From NCBI GenBank assembly GCA_910586485.1, contig CAJUIA010000010.1:53675-117674 (forward strand): a stretch of 64,000 bases of DNA, written 5' to 3'. Made by a program: the position numbers and the translations under genes. Source of the DNA: an uncultured Acetatifactor sp. GTDB lineage: Bacteria > Bacillota > Clostridia > Lachnospirales > Lachnospiraceae. Numbering within the stretch: position 1 is the stretch's first letter; every line of letters begins with the position of its first letter. Positions 43,156-51,429 of this stretch are shown here, in pieces. The notes beneath the pieces are model-generated. The model was not told where the DNA came from. It did no database searches and worked only from the letters and a program-made list of their open reading frames with translations.

Positions 43156-44058
43156 TCAGGCAAGCTGCCGCAGCAATTCATAAATCTCATCCCGCTCAGC
43201 CAATCCGTCGGAAAAGGCGGTTGCGCCGCCTGCCGCCGTCCCCAGCTTTAAAGCGTACTCCATGCCGCCGCTTTCCAGACCGGCGATAAATCCGGCTATC
43301 ATGGAATCTCCTGCGCCCACGGAGTTCCTTACCTGCCCACGGCAGATACCGCACCTATGAACGTTTCCACGCTCATCCAAGAGGATTGCGCCGCGGTCGG
43401 CCATGGATACCAGAACATTCACTGCCCCCTTTTTCTGCAGTTCTTTTGCCTGGGAAATGATTTCAGCGTCTGTTTTCGGTTCCGTGCCGAACAGCTCACC
43501 TAACTCTTGATCGTTTGGTTTGATCAGGTAGGGCCTGTATTTTATGACATTTAGCAGCAGGTCTCCGGCGGCGTCAACCACCGTTCTGATCCTTTTACCG
43601 GCCAGCCGAATCAGAATCTGCTCATACATATCGCCGGGAAGTGAAGAGGGAATACTGCCGGCAAGCACCAGCGTGTCCCCGTCCTGCAGTCGGTCCAGCT
43701 TTGTAAAAAGCTGTGCCAGTGCGCTTTCGGGAATTTGGGGGCCCTGGCCGTTCAGCTCTGTTTCTTCCTCTGCCTTAATCTTGACGTTGATCCGCGAGCA
43801 GCCGTCTTTTAAGTGTACGAAGTCCGTGCTGATTCCTGCTTTAGCGGCGCCGTCCTCGATGGCTTTGCCGGTGAAGCCGGCCACAAAGCCGAGAGCAGCT
43901 GATTTTATGTCCAGCCGGGCCAGCACGATGGAGACATTTATGCCTTTTCCGCCGATATATATCTGCTCAGTGACGGAGCGGTTAAGTCTACCTAAGGACA
44001 TTTTATCCGTGTGTACTACATAATCAATGGCAGGGTTAAAGGTTACGGTATAGATCAT
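43156..44058 (-). CDS. fruK: 1-phosphofructokinase (PfkB family)
   Basis: This 300-aa kinase shows the PfkB pattern: TFNPAIDYVVH and GGKGINVSIVLARL at the N-terminus and VGAGDSMIAGFIAGL at the C-terminus with the catalytic Asp. It should phosphorylate fructose-1-phosphate; tagatose-6-phosphate kinase is the main alternative. It precedes ptsI on the minus strand. Confidence 0.92.
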   Translation of the reverse strand: MIYTVTFNPAIDYVVHTDKMSLGRLNRSVTEQIYIGGKGINVSIVLARLDIKSAALGFVAGFTGKAIEDGAAKAGISTDFVHLKDGCSRINVKIKAEEETELNGQGPQIPESALAQLFTKLDRLQDGDTLVLAGSIPSSLPGDMYEQILIRLAGKRIRTVVDAAGDLLLNVIKYRPYLIKPNDQELGELFGTEPKTDAEIISQAKELQKKGAVNVLVSMADRGAILLDERGNVHRCGICRGQVRNSVGAGDSMIAGFIAGLESGGMEYALKLGTAAGGATAFSDGLAERDEIYELLRQLA

Positions 44059-44070
44059 GGGAGCACCTCC

Positions 44071-44508
44071 TTAAACGGAATCGACGCGCCGAAGATATTC
44101 TGCAAGCAGCCTGGGCTGGATCAGAGGATAGGTCCAGTTTTCAGGCAGCTCGTCCATGAGGATTACCTTTTCCATCTCATATTCCATCCTGCCTGAGAAT
44201 TCAGAAATTTCCGCATAGCACAAAAGGCCGAAGGACTCTTCGCCGGTTTCGTTTAACTGGGTTTTTCCCGTAACGGAATAAACGCATAAAGGCTTTAAAT
44301 CAAATACCAGGGCTCCGGTTTCTTCTTTAAGCTCCCTTTTCGCGGTTTCGATAATATCTTCTCCTTCTTCCCTGTGCCCGCCCGGTACTTCGTAGGTATC
44401 CCGTTCCCTGTGTTTGCAGATAACCCATTTGCCGTCGCTTTTGGCAATAATGACCGCGAATTTCAGCAGGGCGTCATCCACGGTTTCATAAAAATTCACA
44501 TTTATCAT
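44071..44508 (-). CDS. NUDIX hydrolase
   Basis: This 145-aa protein carries the complete Nudix box (GGHREEGEDIIETAKRELKEETGA, described here as G-x5-E-x7-REL-x-EE-x-G). It may clean up oxidised or excess nucleotides; the substrate is unknown. It ends 12 nt before fruK on the same strand, so it is probably cotranscribed with it. Confidence 0.92.
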   Translation of the reverse strand: MINVNFYETVDDALLKFAVIIAKSDGKWVICKHRERDTYEVPGGHREEGEDIIETAKRELKEETGALVFDLKPLCVYSVTGKTQLNETGEESFGLLCYAEISEFSGRMEYEMEKVILMDELPENWTYPLIQPRLLAEYLRRVDSV

Positions 44509-44766
44509 AGTCTCCCCTATCTGTCATTTGTAAATACGGATTGATTATCTTGATTCTAGCATAGGTTTCAGGTCTGTTCAATCTGTTCTCCGAAATTGAC
44601 GATTTTTTTGCAGATATTCAATCCTTGTAATATGCAAATATCAAAAATATACAAAGGTGCAATTTCGTGCTAAGATATGTAAATGAAGTATATTCAAAGA
44701 CTGGGAAAAAGCAGGCAGACATGAATTAAGGTAAAATGCCGCGCAGGCGGCAGGATAGGAGAGAGT

Positions 44767-45573
44767 ATGATAAAAACGGAATTTTCCTGTAACAGGGAGG
44801 GACTTACCATCCGGGGGACGGAATACAGATGCGAGAAAAAGGAGCGGCAGGCAGGATGGCCTATTGCGGTGATCTGCCACGGCTTCGGCGGGAATCAGTA
44901 TGATCTTGTATTTTATGCGGAAGCTTTTGCAGAAATGGGGTATGCAGTATACTGTTTTGATTTTTGCGGCGGCTGCGTGACGGGTAAGAGCGACGGAAGC
45001 AGTCTGGACATGACCATCGAGACAGAAACCAAAGATTTAAAAGCGGTTCTGGACTATGCAAAGGGTCTGCCTTATACAGAAGAGGCGCATATCCTGCTGG
45101 CAGGAGGAAGCCAGGGAGGCTATGTGGCCGGAATCGTGGCGGCGGAGCGGGCGGAAGAGATTGAAAGGCTGATTTTGTTTTATCCGGCTTTATGTATTCC
45201 GGACCATGCCAGGGAAGGACGGCTTGGCGGAGCTAATTACAATGTGAATCAGGTGCCGGAAGTGATAGATACCTTTGGGGTGAGAATCAGCAGAAAATTT
45301 CATGAGGGCGTGGTGAATAAGGATGCGGTGGCGCAGATTTGCGGCTATCGCGGGCCGGTGCTGCTGATCCACGGCTCGGAGGATATGGTGGTAGACAGCC
45401 GCTATGCGGAAGCGGCAGCTGCGGCTTATGAAAACTGCCACCTACAGATTCTACAGGGGGCAGGGCACGGCTTTTCCGAGCAGCAGCGGCAGCAGGTGAT
45501 TGTGTCTGTAAGGGAATTCCTAAAGGGTCACAGGGAAATTTTAGGTAAAGGCATTGACAATCTCCCGACATAA
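44767..45573 (+). CDS. Alpha/beta hydrolase (serine esterase/peptidase-like)
   Basis: This 268-aa protein has the nucleophile elbow GGSQGGY, the acid in HGSEDMVVD and the His in GAGHGFS, with an oxyanion-hole motif HGFGGN. It is probably cytoplasmic because no signal peptide is seen. The 258-nt gap upstream separates it from the divergent NUDIX gene. Substrate unknown. Confidence 0.9.
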   Translation: MIKTEFSCNREGLTIRGTEYRCEKKERQAGWPIAVICHGFGGNQYDLVFYAEAFAEMGYAVYCFDFCGGCVTGKSDGSSLDMTIETETKDLKAVLDYAKGLPYTEEAHILLAGGSQGGYVAGIVAAERAEEIERLILFYPALCIPDHAREGRLGGANYNVNQVPEVIDTFGVRISRKFHEGVVNKDAVAQICGYRGPVLLIHGSEDMVVDSRYAEAAAAAYENCHLQILQGAGHGFSEQQRQQVIVSVREFLKGHREILGKGIDNLPT

Positions 45574-45625
45574 TGATACGATATATATATCAAAATGAAA
45601 TCAAAAGAATATGGGGGAAGTTGCT

Positions 45626-46657
45626 ATGACTGAAAAAATTTATGTGACAAAAAAGAACGGTATGCGTGCATTGATCCTGAATCTGCTTTTTTTGGCAACA
45701 GCGGTGGCGGCAATCGTTTTTGGCGCCATTGGAGAAGAAAGCGGCCGGGCGTATGGAGTTCCTTTGATCGTGCTGGGAATTATCTGCCTGCTCTTTGGCT
45801 GGATTCCTCTTTGCGGTCTGAAGGTCTTAAAGCCTCAGGAGGCCCTGGTGCTGACTTTGTTTGGAGATTATAAAGGAACCATTCGCGAGGCGGGCTTTTA
45901 CTTTGTAAATCCCTTCTGCGGCGCAGTGAATCCGGCGGCGGGAACAAAGCTGGCCCAGAGCGGGGACATCCAGGGAAACGGCGGCCAGGCAGCGCTGGCA
46001 GCGCTTAACGGCATTAGCATTAATGCAGGAGTGGCGGAGATGGGAAAAAAGATTTCCTTAAAGGCCATGACGCTGAACAACGGCAAGCAGAAGATCAATG
46101 ACTGTCTTGGCAATCCGGTAGAGATCGGCATTGCCGTGATCTGGCGGGTGACGGATACAGCCAAAGCGGTTTTTAACGTGGATAATTACAAGGAATATCT
46201 CTCTCTACAGTGTGACTCTGCCCTGCGAAACATTGTCAGGATTTATCCTTATGACGTTGCAGCCAATGTGGATACCACCGGCGACGGGCAGGCGGATGAG
46301 GGAAGTCTGCGGGGGTCCGCGGAGGTAGTGGCAGAACGAATTAAAAAGGAGATCCAGAGCAAGGTCTGCGATGCGGGCCTGGAGATTCTGGATGCAAGAA
46401 TTACCTATCTGGCTTACGCGCCGGAAATTGCGTCTGTGATGCTGCAGCGCCAGCAGGCTTCTGCTATCATTGACGCAAGGAAGATGATCGTGGACGGCGC
46501 GGTGGGCATGGTAGAGATGGCACTGGAGCGGCTGAATGAGAAGCAGGTGGTAAACTTGGATGAAGAGCGCAAGGCCGCTATGGTCTCCAATCTGCTGGTG
46601 GTTCTTTGTGGCAACCGGGATGCCCAGCCCGTGGTTAATTCAGGGAGTTTGTATTAA
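45626..46657 (+). CDS. SPFH/Band-7 membrane protein
   Basis: This 343-aa protein has two N-terminal membrane segments and an SPFH domain (GLKVLKPQEALVLTLFGDYKGTIREAGFYFVNPF, in part; EIGIAVIWRVTDTAKAVFNVDNY). SPFH proteins organise membrane microdomains. ATG 45626 follows GGGGAAG. Its stop overlaps the ribbon-helix-helix gene. Confidence 0.9.
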   Translation: MTEKIYVTKKNGMRALILNLLFLATAVAAIVFGAIGEESGRAYGVPLIVLGIICLLFGWIPLCGLKVLKPQEALVLTLFGDYKGTIREAGFYFVNPFCGAVNPAAGTKLAQSGDIQGNGGQAALAALNGISINAGVAEMGKKISLKAMTLNNGKQKINDCLGNPVEIGIAVIWRVTDTAKAVFNVDNYKEYLSLQCDSALRNIVRIYPYDVAANVDTTGDGQADEGSLRGSAEVVAERIKKEIQSKVCDAGLEILDARITYLAYAPEIASVMLQRQQASAIIDARKMIVDGAVGMVEMALERLNEKQVVNLDEERKAAMVSNLLVVLCGNRDAQPVVNSGSLY

Positions 46658-46851
46658 TGGCAGAAAAGAAACAGATTCCGCTGAGGCTGTCGGAAAAGCT
46701 GTATGCGGAGATCGCCGCCTGGGCAGAGGATGATTTCCGCTCGGTAAACGGCCAGATTGAATACCTTTTGTCCGAGTGTGTCAGACAGCGGAAGAAGGAT
46801 GGCAAATATGTATCGGAAACAATCGACGTTCCGCCTAAGTTAGATTTGTAG
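46657..46851 (+). CDS. Arc-like ribbon-helix-helix protein, coupled to the SPFH gene
   Basis: This 64-aa protein has the pattern QIPLRLSEKLYAEIAAWAEDDFRSVNGQIEYLL of Arc-family DNA-binding proteins. It starts in the SPFH stop codon (TAATG). The coupling suggests a regulator of, or partner to, the SPFH protein. Confidence 0.8.
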   Translation: MAEKKQIPLRLSEKLYAEIAAWAEDDFRSVNGQIEYLLSECVRQRKKDGKYVSETIDVPPKLDL

Positions 46852-46874
46852 CGTGAGCTTTGAGGGGGAAGGAT

Positions 46875-47369
46875 ATGGACAAAAAATTGTTCCGAAAACT
46901 GATTTATACCAGGGTGGACGCAGTGCTGGAAATACTGGGCTATGTGTTTCTCCTGGGGTCTATCCTGATTGCGGTGGCGGCCTGTGCCACCGGAGCCCAG
47001 ATAGTTGAAAAATTTGATAAGGCCGGAAACGCAATCAAATATGGCTCTCCCGCTATCCTGTTTCTGATGCCGGGCAGCATGTTGTTCTGCAATCTGCTGT
47101 TTTCACTGGTGATTCATTTATCAAATCCAGGTACGTGGAATATGCCCTTTAAGCCGCGGCCCGGCAGGGAGATTGTGCTGTATCGGGATATGGTCAGAAT
47201 GCAGACTGTGATAGAGCTGATATTTGGACTTTACACTCTTGCGTTCAATATTATCATGTACCGGGGGTATGGGAAAGCAATGACACCAATTTCCATACTT
47301 TTTACGGTGGCAGTTTTGGGTGACATTGCGGGGATGCTGGCTGTGTATGTAAGACATAACCGGATGTAA
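46875..47369 (+). CDS. Integral membrane protein of unknown function (DUF1648-like)
   Basis: This 164-aa protein has four predicted membrane segments (about 17-38, 57-82, 110-130 and 138-158). The overall pattern resembles small DUF1648-type proteins, but I do not recognise a function. ATG 46875 follows GAGGGGGAAGG and is 23 nt after the ribbon-helix-helix gene. Confidence 0.7.
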   Translation: MDKKLFRKLIYTRVDAVLEILGYVFLLGSILIAVAACATGAQIVEKFDKAGNAIKYGSPAILFLMPGSMLFCNLLFSLVIHLSNPGTWNMPFKPRPGREIVLYRDMVRMQTVIELIFGLYTLAFNIIMYRGYGKAMTPISILFTVAVLGDIAGMLAVYVRHNRM

Positions 47370-47671
47370 GAAAATGAAGATTTGCCATTCTGCAGTTCTT
47401 TTCAGGTTACTGATTTAAGGGTAAGGGCGGAATTGGTTAAAACAAGGGTTGAAGCACTTATGCGGCAGCCCTTTTCACTATTGGAGAAAAAGTAATGCGC
47501 ATGTCAGGAATTCTAATTTTTAATCCGGCAAATTAACGATATAAAACGTATTTATAGAGAAGGTAAAGAATTATGAACTGGGTAAATTCGTCAGGCACAA
47601 AAATAGGTGGTATTTTTGCGGCATTTGTATTAACATAAGAGTATAAAGGAGCAGGCAGGGAGAATATAAAC

Positions 47672-47991
47672 ATGAGAGTATATTTGGATAACTGCAGTTA
47701 TAACCGTCCTTATGATGATTAATCCAAAAGATGGCGGCAATTAAAAAATTTATGGCAGATTATGCTACATTGTATGTCAGTAACAAAAGTGAGGAAAAGA
47801 TTGTCAGGTTGGCCGAATCAATTATGAGAACAGGTGTAAAAGAAAAGGATTCGTATCATGTGGCCTGTGCGATTTTAGCTGATTGCAGTTATTTTATTAC
47901 TACAGATGACAGGCTCTTAAAATATCAGTCAGAAAAGATTCAGTTGGTAACACCGGGAGAATTTGTCAGAAGAATGGAGGCGGATGAATAG
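47672..47991 (+). pseudogene. PIN-domain protein, internally deleted
   Basis: ATG 47672 after AAAGGAG starts MRVYLDNCSYNRPYDD, the PIN opening with the first catalytic Asp, then hits TAA at 47720. The frame from 47731 resumes with the C-terminal half of the same kind of protein (KEKDSYHVACAILADCSYFITTDDRLL). The middle is missing and the frame is broken, so it is probably inactive. The 302-nt gap before it shows no gene. Confidence 0.75.
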
Positions 47992-48215
47992 TGGAGAACG
48001 CAGTGAAGGTCTTGGATCAGGGTTTTACTTGTCTTGTAGATAATCTGGGGGTTATTGATGCAGAGTATTTTATTTCTTTGATTAAAAGAGATGATTTTGA
48101 CTATACAGTCTGGCAGCGGGAATATTTTGACAAAATGGAATCAGGCGAGTTTGGGGCAAAGGCATCTGCTTATGCGAACAGCCATCCATATGCAGGAAGC
48201 GCGCAGATATTGTAA
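47991..48215 (+). CDS. Small partner protein of the PIN gene
   Basis: This 74-aa protein starts at GTG 47991 overlapping the PIN stop. It is acidic (NLGVIDAEYFISLIKRDDFDYTVWQREYFD). A small gene in this position often accompanies such PIN proteins; whether it is an antitoxin is unclear. It may now be orphaned. Confidence 0.65.
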   Translation: MENAVKVLDQGFTCLVDNLGVIDAEYFISLIKRDDFDYTVWQREYFDKMESGEFGAKASAYANSHPYAGSAQIL

Positions 48216-48358
48216 GAAAGAGATACCAAATGGCTGGTTATGTCTGCAAGGCGTAACCGGATGGAGTAATCTTGATGAAATCCTTGTAAAACCAATGATA
48301 ACGGCATATAATGATAGACACAGTATTGAAAATATGTGATGTGAAGGGAGCTGATTTT

Positions 48359-48517
48359 ATGGCATTGGCAGAAGCGGTTAAAACATGTGAAAATTCTTAT
48401 ACTGTTGAAAACGCTATGGATGCGTTGTTATCAAAATTAGATGAAGCACTGGATGATGTGGAGCATGGACGGGTTTTGGACGAAGATGAATTGTGGGCCG
48501 AAGTGGATGCAATTTAA
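48359..48517 (+). CDS. Antitoxin of a RelE/ParE-type pair
   Basis: This 52-aa acidic helical protein (MDALLSKLDEALDDVEHGRVLDEDELWAE, in part) ends 14 nt before the toxin. ATG 48359 follows GAAGGGAG; ATG 48311 in the same frame is an alternative. Confidence 0.7.
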   Translation: MALAEAVKTCENSYTVENAMDALLSKLDEALDDVEHGRVLDEDELWAEVDAI

Positions 48518-48531
48518 AGGTGGGCTGTGTA

Positions 48532-48888
48532 TTGCAGAAGAAATATAGAATTAAGTATACGTATAGCAGCAGAAACGATATTCGAGGAATAAAGAAATAT
48601 ATTTTGGACAATTTCAAATATCGCGAATTGGGTGAGAATTTTACGAAGAAGATAAAGGCAGCAGTTGACGGATTGCGAATACTTCCTACCGGCTATAATA
48701 TGACTGGTATTCGATACAGAGGATATGATATATATATCAAACCATATCGTACATATCTCCTGTTCTATATTGTAGATGATGAATTAGCAGTGGTGACGAT
48801 TCTTCGGGTATTGCAGGATGGAATGAATTGGCAGTATATTTTGCAGCGTTGGGTGCGTGAGAAAAACGTGGGTATGGATACCAAATGA
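48532..48888 (+). CDS. RelE/ParE-family toxin
   Basis: This about 118-aa protein has the RelE/ParE pattern: YTYSSRNDIRGIKKYILDNF, then GIRYRGYDIYIKPYRTYLLFYIVDDELAVVTILRVLQ. TTG 48532 after AAAGGTGGG is the likely start; upstream ATG 48493 lies inside the antitoxin. It may cleave mRNA or poison gyrase. Confidence 0.8.
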   Translation: MQKKYRIKYTYSSRNDIRGIKKYILDNFKYRELGENFTKKIKAAVDGLRILPTGYNMTGIRYRGYDIYIKPYRTYLLFYIVDDELAVVTILRVLQDGMNWQYILQRWVREKNVGMDTK

Positions 48889-48912
48889 AAAGACTTCAGG
48901 GGGAACGAACGG

Positions 48913-49662
48913 ATGAAATTTATATCATGGAACGTAAACGGCCTGCGGGCTGTGATGGGCAAAAATTTTATGGAAGAGTTTCAAAAGCTGGATGCGGATT
49001 TTTTCTGTCTGCAGGAGACTAAGCTCCAGGAAGGGCAGATTCAGATGGACTTGCCGGGCTATTATCAGTACTGGAATTATGCGGAGAAAAAAGGCTATTC
49101 CGGCACGGCGGTCTTTGCCAGGCAGGAGCCGGAGTCGGTCACTTACGGCATGGGAAAGGAAGAGCATGACCATGAGGGGCGGGTTATCACCCTTGCCTAC
49201 CCGGAATTTTATCTGGTTACCGTCTATACTCCCAATTCTCAGCGGGAGCTGACCCGGCTGGAGTACCGTATGCAGTGGGAGGACGATTTCCGAGCCTATT
49301 TAAAGAATCTGGCAAAGGATAAGGGCGTCATTGTCTGCGGGGACCTGAACGTGGCCCATCGGGAGATTGACTTAAAAAACCCTAAGACCAACCGGAACAA
49401 CGCGGGCTTTACGGATCAGGAGCGGGGGAAGATGACGGAGCTGCTTGACAGCGGCTTTGTGGACAGCTACCGGCATTTCTACCCGGACAGGGAAGGTGCT
49501 TACAGCTGGTGGTCGTATCAGTTCCATGCCAGGGAGAAAAATGCGGGGTGGCGCATTGATTATTTTCTGGTATCGGAAAATTTTGCGGACAGGATGACCG
49601 GCGCGGCGATCCATGCGGACATTTACGGCTCCGATCACTGCCCCGTGGAGCTGACGATCTGA
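48913..49662 (+). CDS. exoA: Exodeoxyribonuclease III
   Basis: This 249-aa enzyme cuts at abasic sites in base-excision repair. The motifs SWNVNGLRA, LQETKL, GDLNVAHREIDLKNPKTN, WRIDYFL and GSDHCPVEL contain the catalytic Asn, Glu, Asp and His. It is followed by a terminator. Confidence 0.97.
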   Translation: MKFISWNVNGLRAVMGKNFMEEFQKLDADFFCLQETKLQEGQIQMDLPGYYQYWNYAEKKGYSGTAVFARQEPESVTYGMGKEEHDHEGRVITLAYPEFYLVTVYTPNSQRELTRLEYRMQWEDDFRAYLKNLAKDKGVIVCGDLNVAHREIDLKNPKTNRNNAGFTDQERGKMTELLDSGFVDSYRHFYPDREGAYSWWSYQFHAREKNAGWRIDYFLVSENFADRMTGAAIHADIYGSDHCPVELTI

Positions 49663-49695
49663 GCCCCACATATGCAGAGCTTCCTATAATTATTA

Positions 49696-49726
49696 AAAAA
49701 CAAGGGCTGAGATGCCCTCGTTTTTT
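49696..49726 (+). terminator. Terminator after exoA
   Basis: AAACAAGGGC pairs with GCCCTCGTTT with one mismatch and runs into TTTTTT. Confidence 0.85.
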
Positions 49727-49784
49727 GTATGTACATGACTAAATATTGCAAAATGTGTAAACAATATAACCTATAAAAAGGTGA

Positions 49785-49812
49785 ACGCAACATTTTAATC
49801 AGAATGTTGCAT
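49785..49812 (+). repeat. Left inverted recombination-site-like repeat
   Basis: The core ACGCAACATT-TTAATCAG-AATGTTGCAT has 10-bp arms around an 8-bp spacer, the form of a tyrosine recombinase crossover site. Its reverse complement occurs at 50826-50853 with 27 of 28 matches. The left copy is extended by AAGGTGAA/TTCACCTT (49778-49819). The following 240 nt up to the recombinase stop shows no gene. Confidence 0.8.
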
Positions 49813-50060
49813 TCACCTTGATTACATAATCTATATCGTCAGGTACAGGGAAAACTTTACCCCTGTTTTAAAATTTATCAAAAAATTTTTGGGAATTTAC
49901 AGTCTGCCTTCCGAAATTCTCCCGGAAGGTCTCCTAAAAAGCAAAATCGGCACATGGAAAACAGGCCCCGGAGTGTTCCTGGACCTGAAACGGCAGATGC
50001 CTTCGTGGCTTTGCTGCGATACAAGATGGTGCCCGTCAGCCTGCTGCGGGGTATTTGACT

Positions 50061-50651
50061 TCAAAACTGCATTTTACGGTATACGGCATCCTTATCGTCC
50101 TGTTCGATACAAAGATAACGCATGGTGATCCGGATAGAGGAATGATTTAATAACAGCATAATCAGCAGCGGATCCGTCCCCTGCCACCAAGCGTGATAGC
50201 CGAAGGTTTTGCGCAGGGAATGGCAGCTGATGTGGTCCTCCATGCCTGTGCCGTTTGCTGCCCTGCAGATGATGCGGTAAGCCTGGTAGCGGGAGAGGGG
50301 AAATCCTTTTTTTCTGGTGCTGGGGAACAGGTAGGGATTGCCCTTTTGATACATACGTGTCCGAATGAGAATCTTGCGGTAGGCCGTTAAAGCCCGCCGC
50401 AGGGTTTTGTTAAGATAGATACGGTTTTCTTTGCCGGTCTTCTTCTCCCTGATCACGATGTGGGAGCGGGGTTCTCCGGTTTCGGTATAAATGTTTTTGT
50501 AAGTCAGGCTTAATATGTCGCTGATGCGCAGGGCGGTGTTTAAGCCAATGGCAATCATGGTGGAATTGCGTATACCACATTGCTGTCCATCGTAATACTT
50601 CTTGAATTTCTTAAGCTGATCCTTGTCTCTGATTGGTTGTGTTGTACTCAT
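50061..50651 (-). CDS. Short tyrosine recombinase (FimB/FimE-like)
   Basis: This 196-aa recombinase is only a catalytic domain. The Arg in TALRISDIL, Lys in EKKTGKEN, HSLR of the HxxR box, the later His in LLNHSSIRITMRYL and the Tyr in MRYL are all present. No full N-terminal core-binding domain is seen. ATG at 50651 follows AAGGAGG on the minus strand; the longer 272-aa frame is rejected. It lies between two inverted sites and points away from flagellin. A perfect 12-bp palindrome ACACTGCAGTGT (50695-50706) is in its upstream region. Confidence 0.9.
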   Translation of the reverse strand: MSTTQPIRDKDQLKKFKKYYDGQQCGIRNSTMIAIGLNTALRISDILSLTYKNIYTETGEPRSHIVIREKKTGKENRIYLNKTLRRALTAYRKILIRTRMYQKGNPYLFPSTRKKGFPLSRYQAYRIICRAANGTGMEDHISCHSLRKTFGYHAWWQGTDPLLIMLLLNHSSIRITMRYLCIEQDDKDAVYRKMQF

Positions 50652-50825
50652 ATTTTTCCTCCTTGAATCATGGTTTCCCCACAGATAATTTATCACACTG
50701 CAGTGTAAAAGAAATGCTGCATACGACGTAATTGACTGCCGCGGGGGATTAACTTTTTGCCGGATGTCCGCCGGGTCGGGCGGGTGATCTGCCGTATATG
50801 GCAGATGAGTTTGTCCGGGCGGATC

Positions 50826-50853
50826 ATGCAACATTCTGATTAAAATGTTGCAT
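50826..50853 (-). repeat. Right inverted recombination-site-like repeat
   Basis: ATGCAACATT-CTGATTAA-AATGTTGCAT has perfect 10-bp arms and an 8-bp asymmetric spacer inverted relative to the left site. It lies about 60 nt before the csrA-like gene. Confidence 0.8.
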
Positions 50854-50912
50854 GAGGGCAGGGAGTGCCGTGAGACCAAAAGCGGACACTGCAGGAAACA
50901 GGGAGGCTGATG

Positions 50913-51173
50913 ATGTTATGACTGACAGTGAGCACGGAAGAATACCTGATGCTGGGGGACGACATTAAGATCGTATTCCTGGGCGGAACAGGGAAGCATT
51001 TAAGAATCATGATTGACGCGCCGAAGGAAGTAGACATCGTGCGCAGCAGTGTGATCGAGAAGAAGTTTACGGATCCGGAGATCCGGGCTGCTTTACCTAA
51101 GTACTACGCGGAGCAGGAGCGGCCGGAGAAATATAAAAAGAAAAACATTGTTATTGCGGGAAACAGGCGGTAA
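50913..51173 (+). pseudogene. csrA: CsrA-like translational regulator with TGA at codon 3
   Basis: From ATG 50913 (GGGAGG 6 nt upstream) the frame reads Met-Leu-stop-Leu-Thr-Val, then continues to 51173. The product after the stop, EEYLMLGDDIKIVFLGG and HLRIMIDAPKEVDIVRSSVIEKK, aligns without gaps to CsrA, the TGA falling on its third residue. Translation could restart at GTG 50928 (81 aa), losing most of strand 1. The Arg of the RNA-binding VRSSV region is kept, and about 30 extra C-terminal residues are present. CsrA represses flagellin translation in Bacillus. It may be a decayed gene, a restart, or a sequencing error. Confidence 0.75.
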
Positions 51174-51253
51174 AACACGGCTCGGTTTTCCAGAGCAGGA
51201 GGGTAATCCCTGCAGTGAGGCGGCAAAAAGCCGCACATAATCAGATAATGGCC

Positions 51254-51423
51254 GGATGCGGAAGCATCCAAGCCTGGGCCCGGCGAAGGGCTTTCCTGTC
51301 CGGTTATTATAGATGGATGAAACATCCGCAGCTATTATTAACAGCCGTTCACAAGGCAGCATAGACCTGCAGAGCGGCATTTCACCGGCGCAAACGGATT
51401 TGCGCCCGGTAACATCAAGGAGG
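51254..51423 (+). promoter_or_regulatory. Flagellin leader with CsrA-type GGA hairpins
   Basis: GGCGCAAA-CGGA-TTTGCGCC (51387-51406) shows GGA in a tetraloop on an 8-bp stem, extended by ACC/GGT with a bulge. A second GGA (51420-51422) is the Shine-Dalgarno itself. A further hairpin GGATGC-GGAA-GCATCC (51254-51269) also presents GGA. Two GGA sites, one in a hairpin and one at the ribosome site, is the plan of the Bacillus hag leader. Confidence 0.75.
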
Positions 51424-51429
51424 TAAATT

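Noticed and set aside
49889..50128. A 79-aa frame inside the inverted-repeat unit
   Set aside because: It has no ribosome site or family pattern and overlaps the recombinase 3' end.
51174..51429. A sigma-28 type promoter for flagellin
   Set aside because: No pairing of TAAA with a GCCGATAT-like box at the right spacing was found, so none is annotated.
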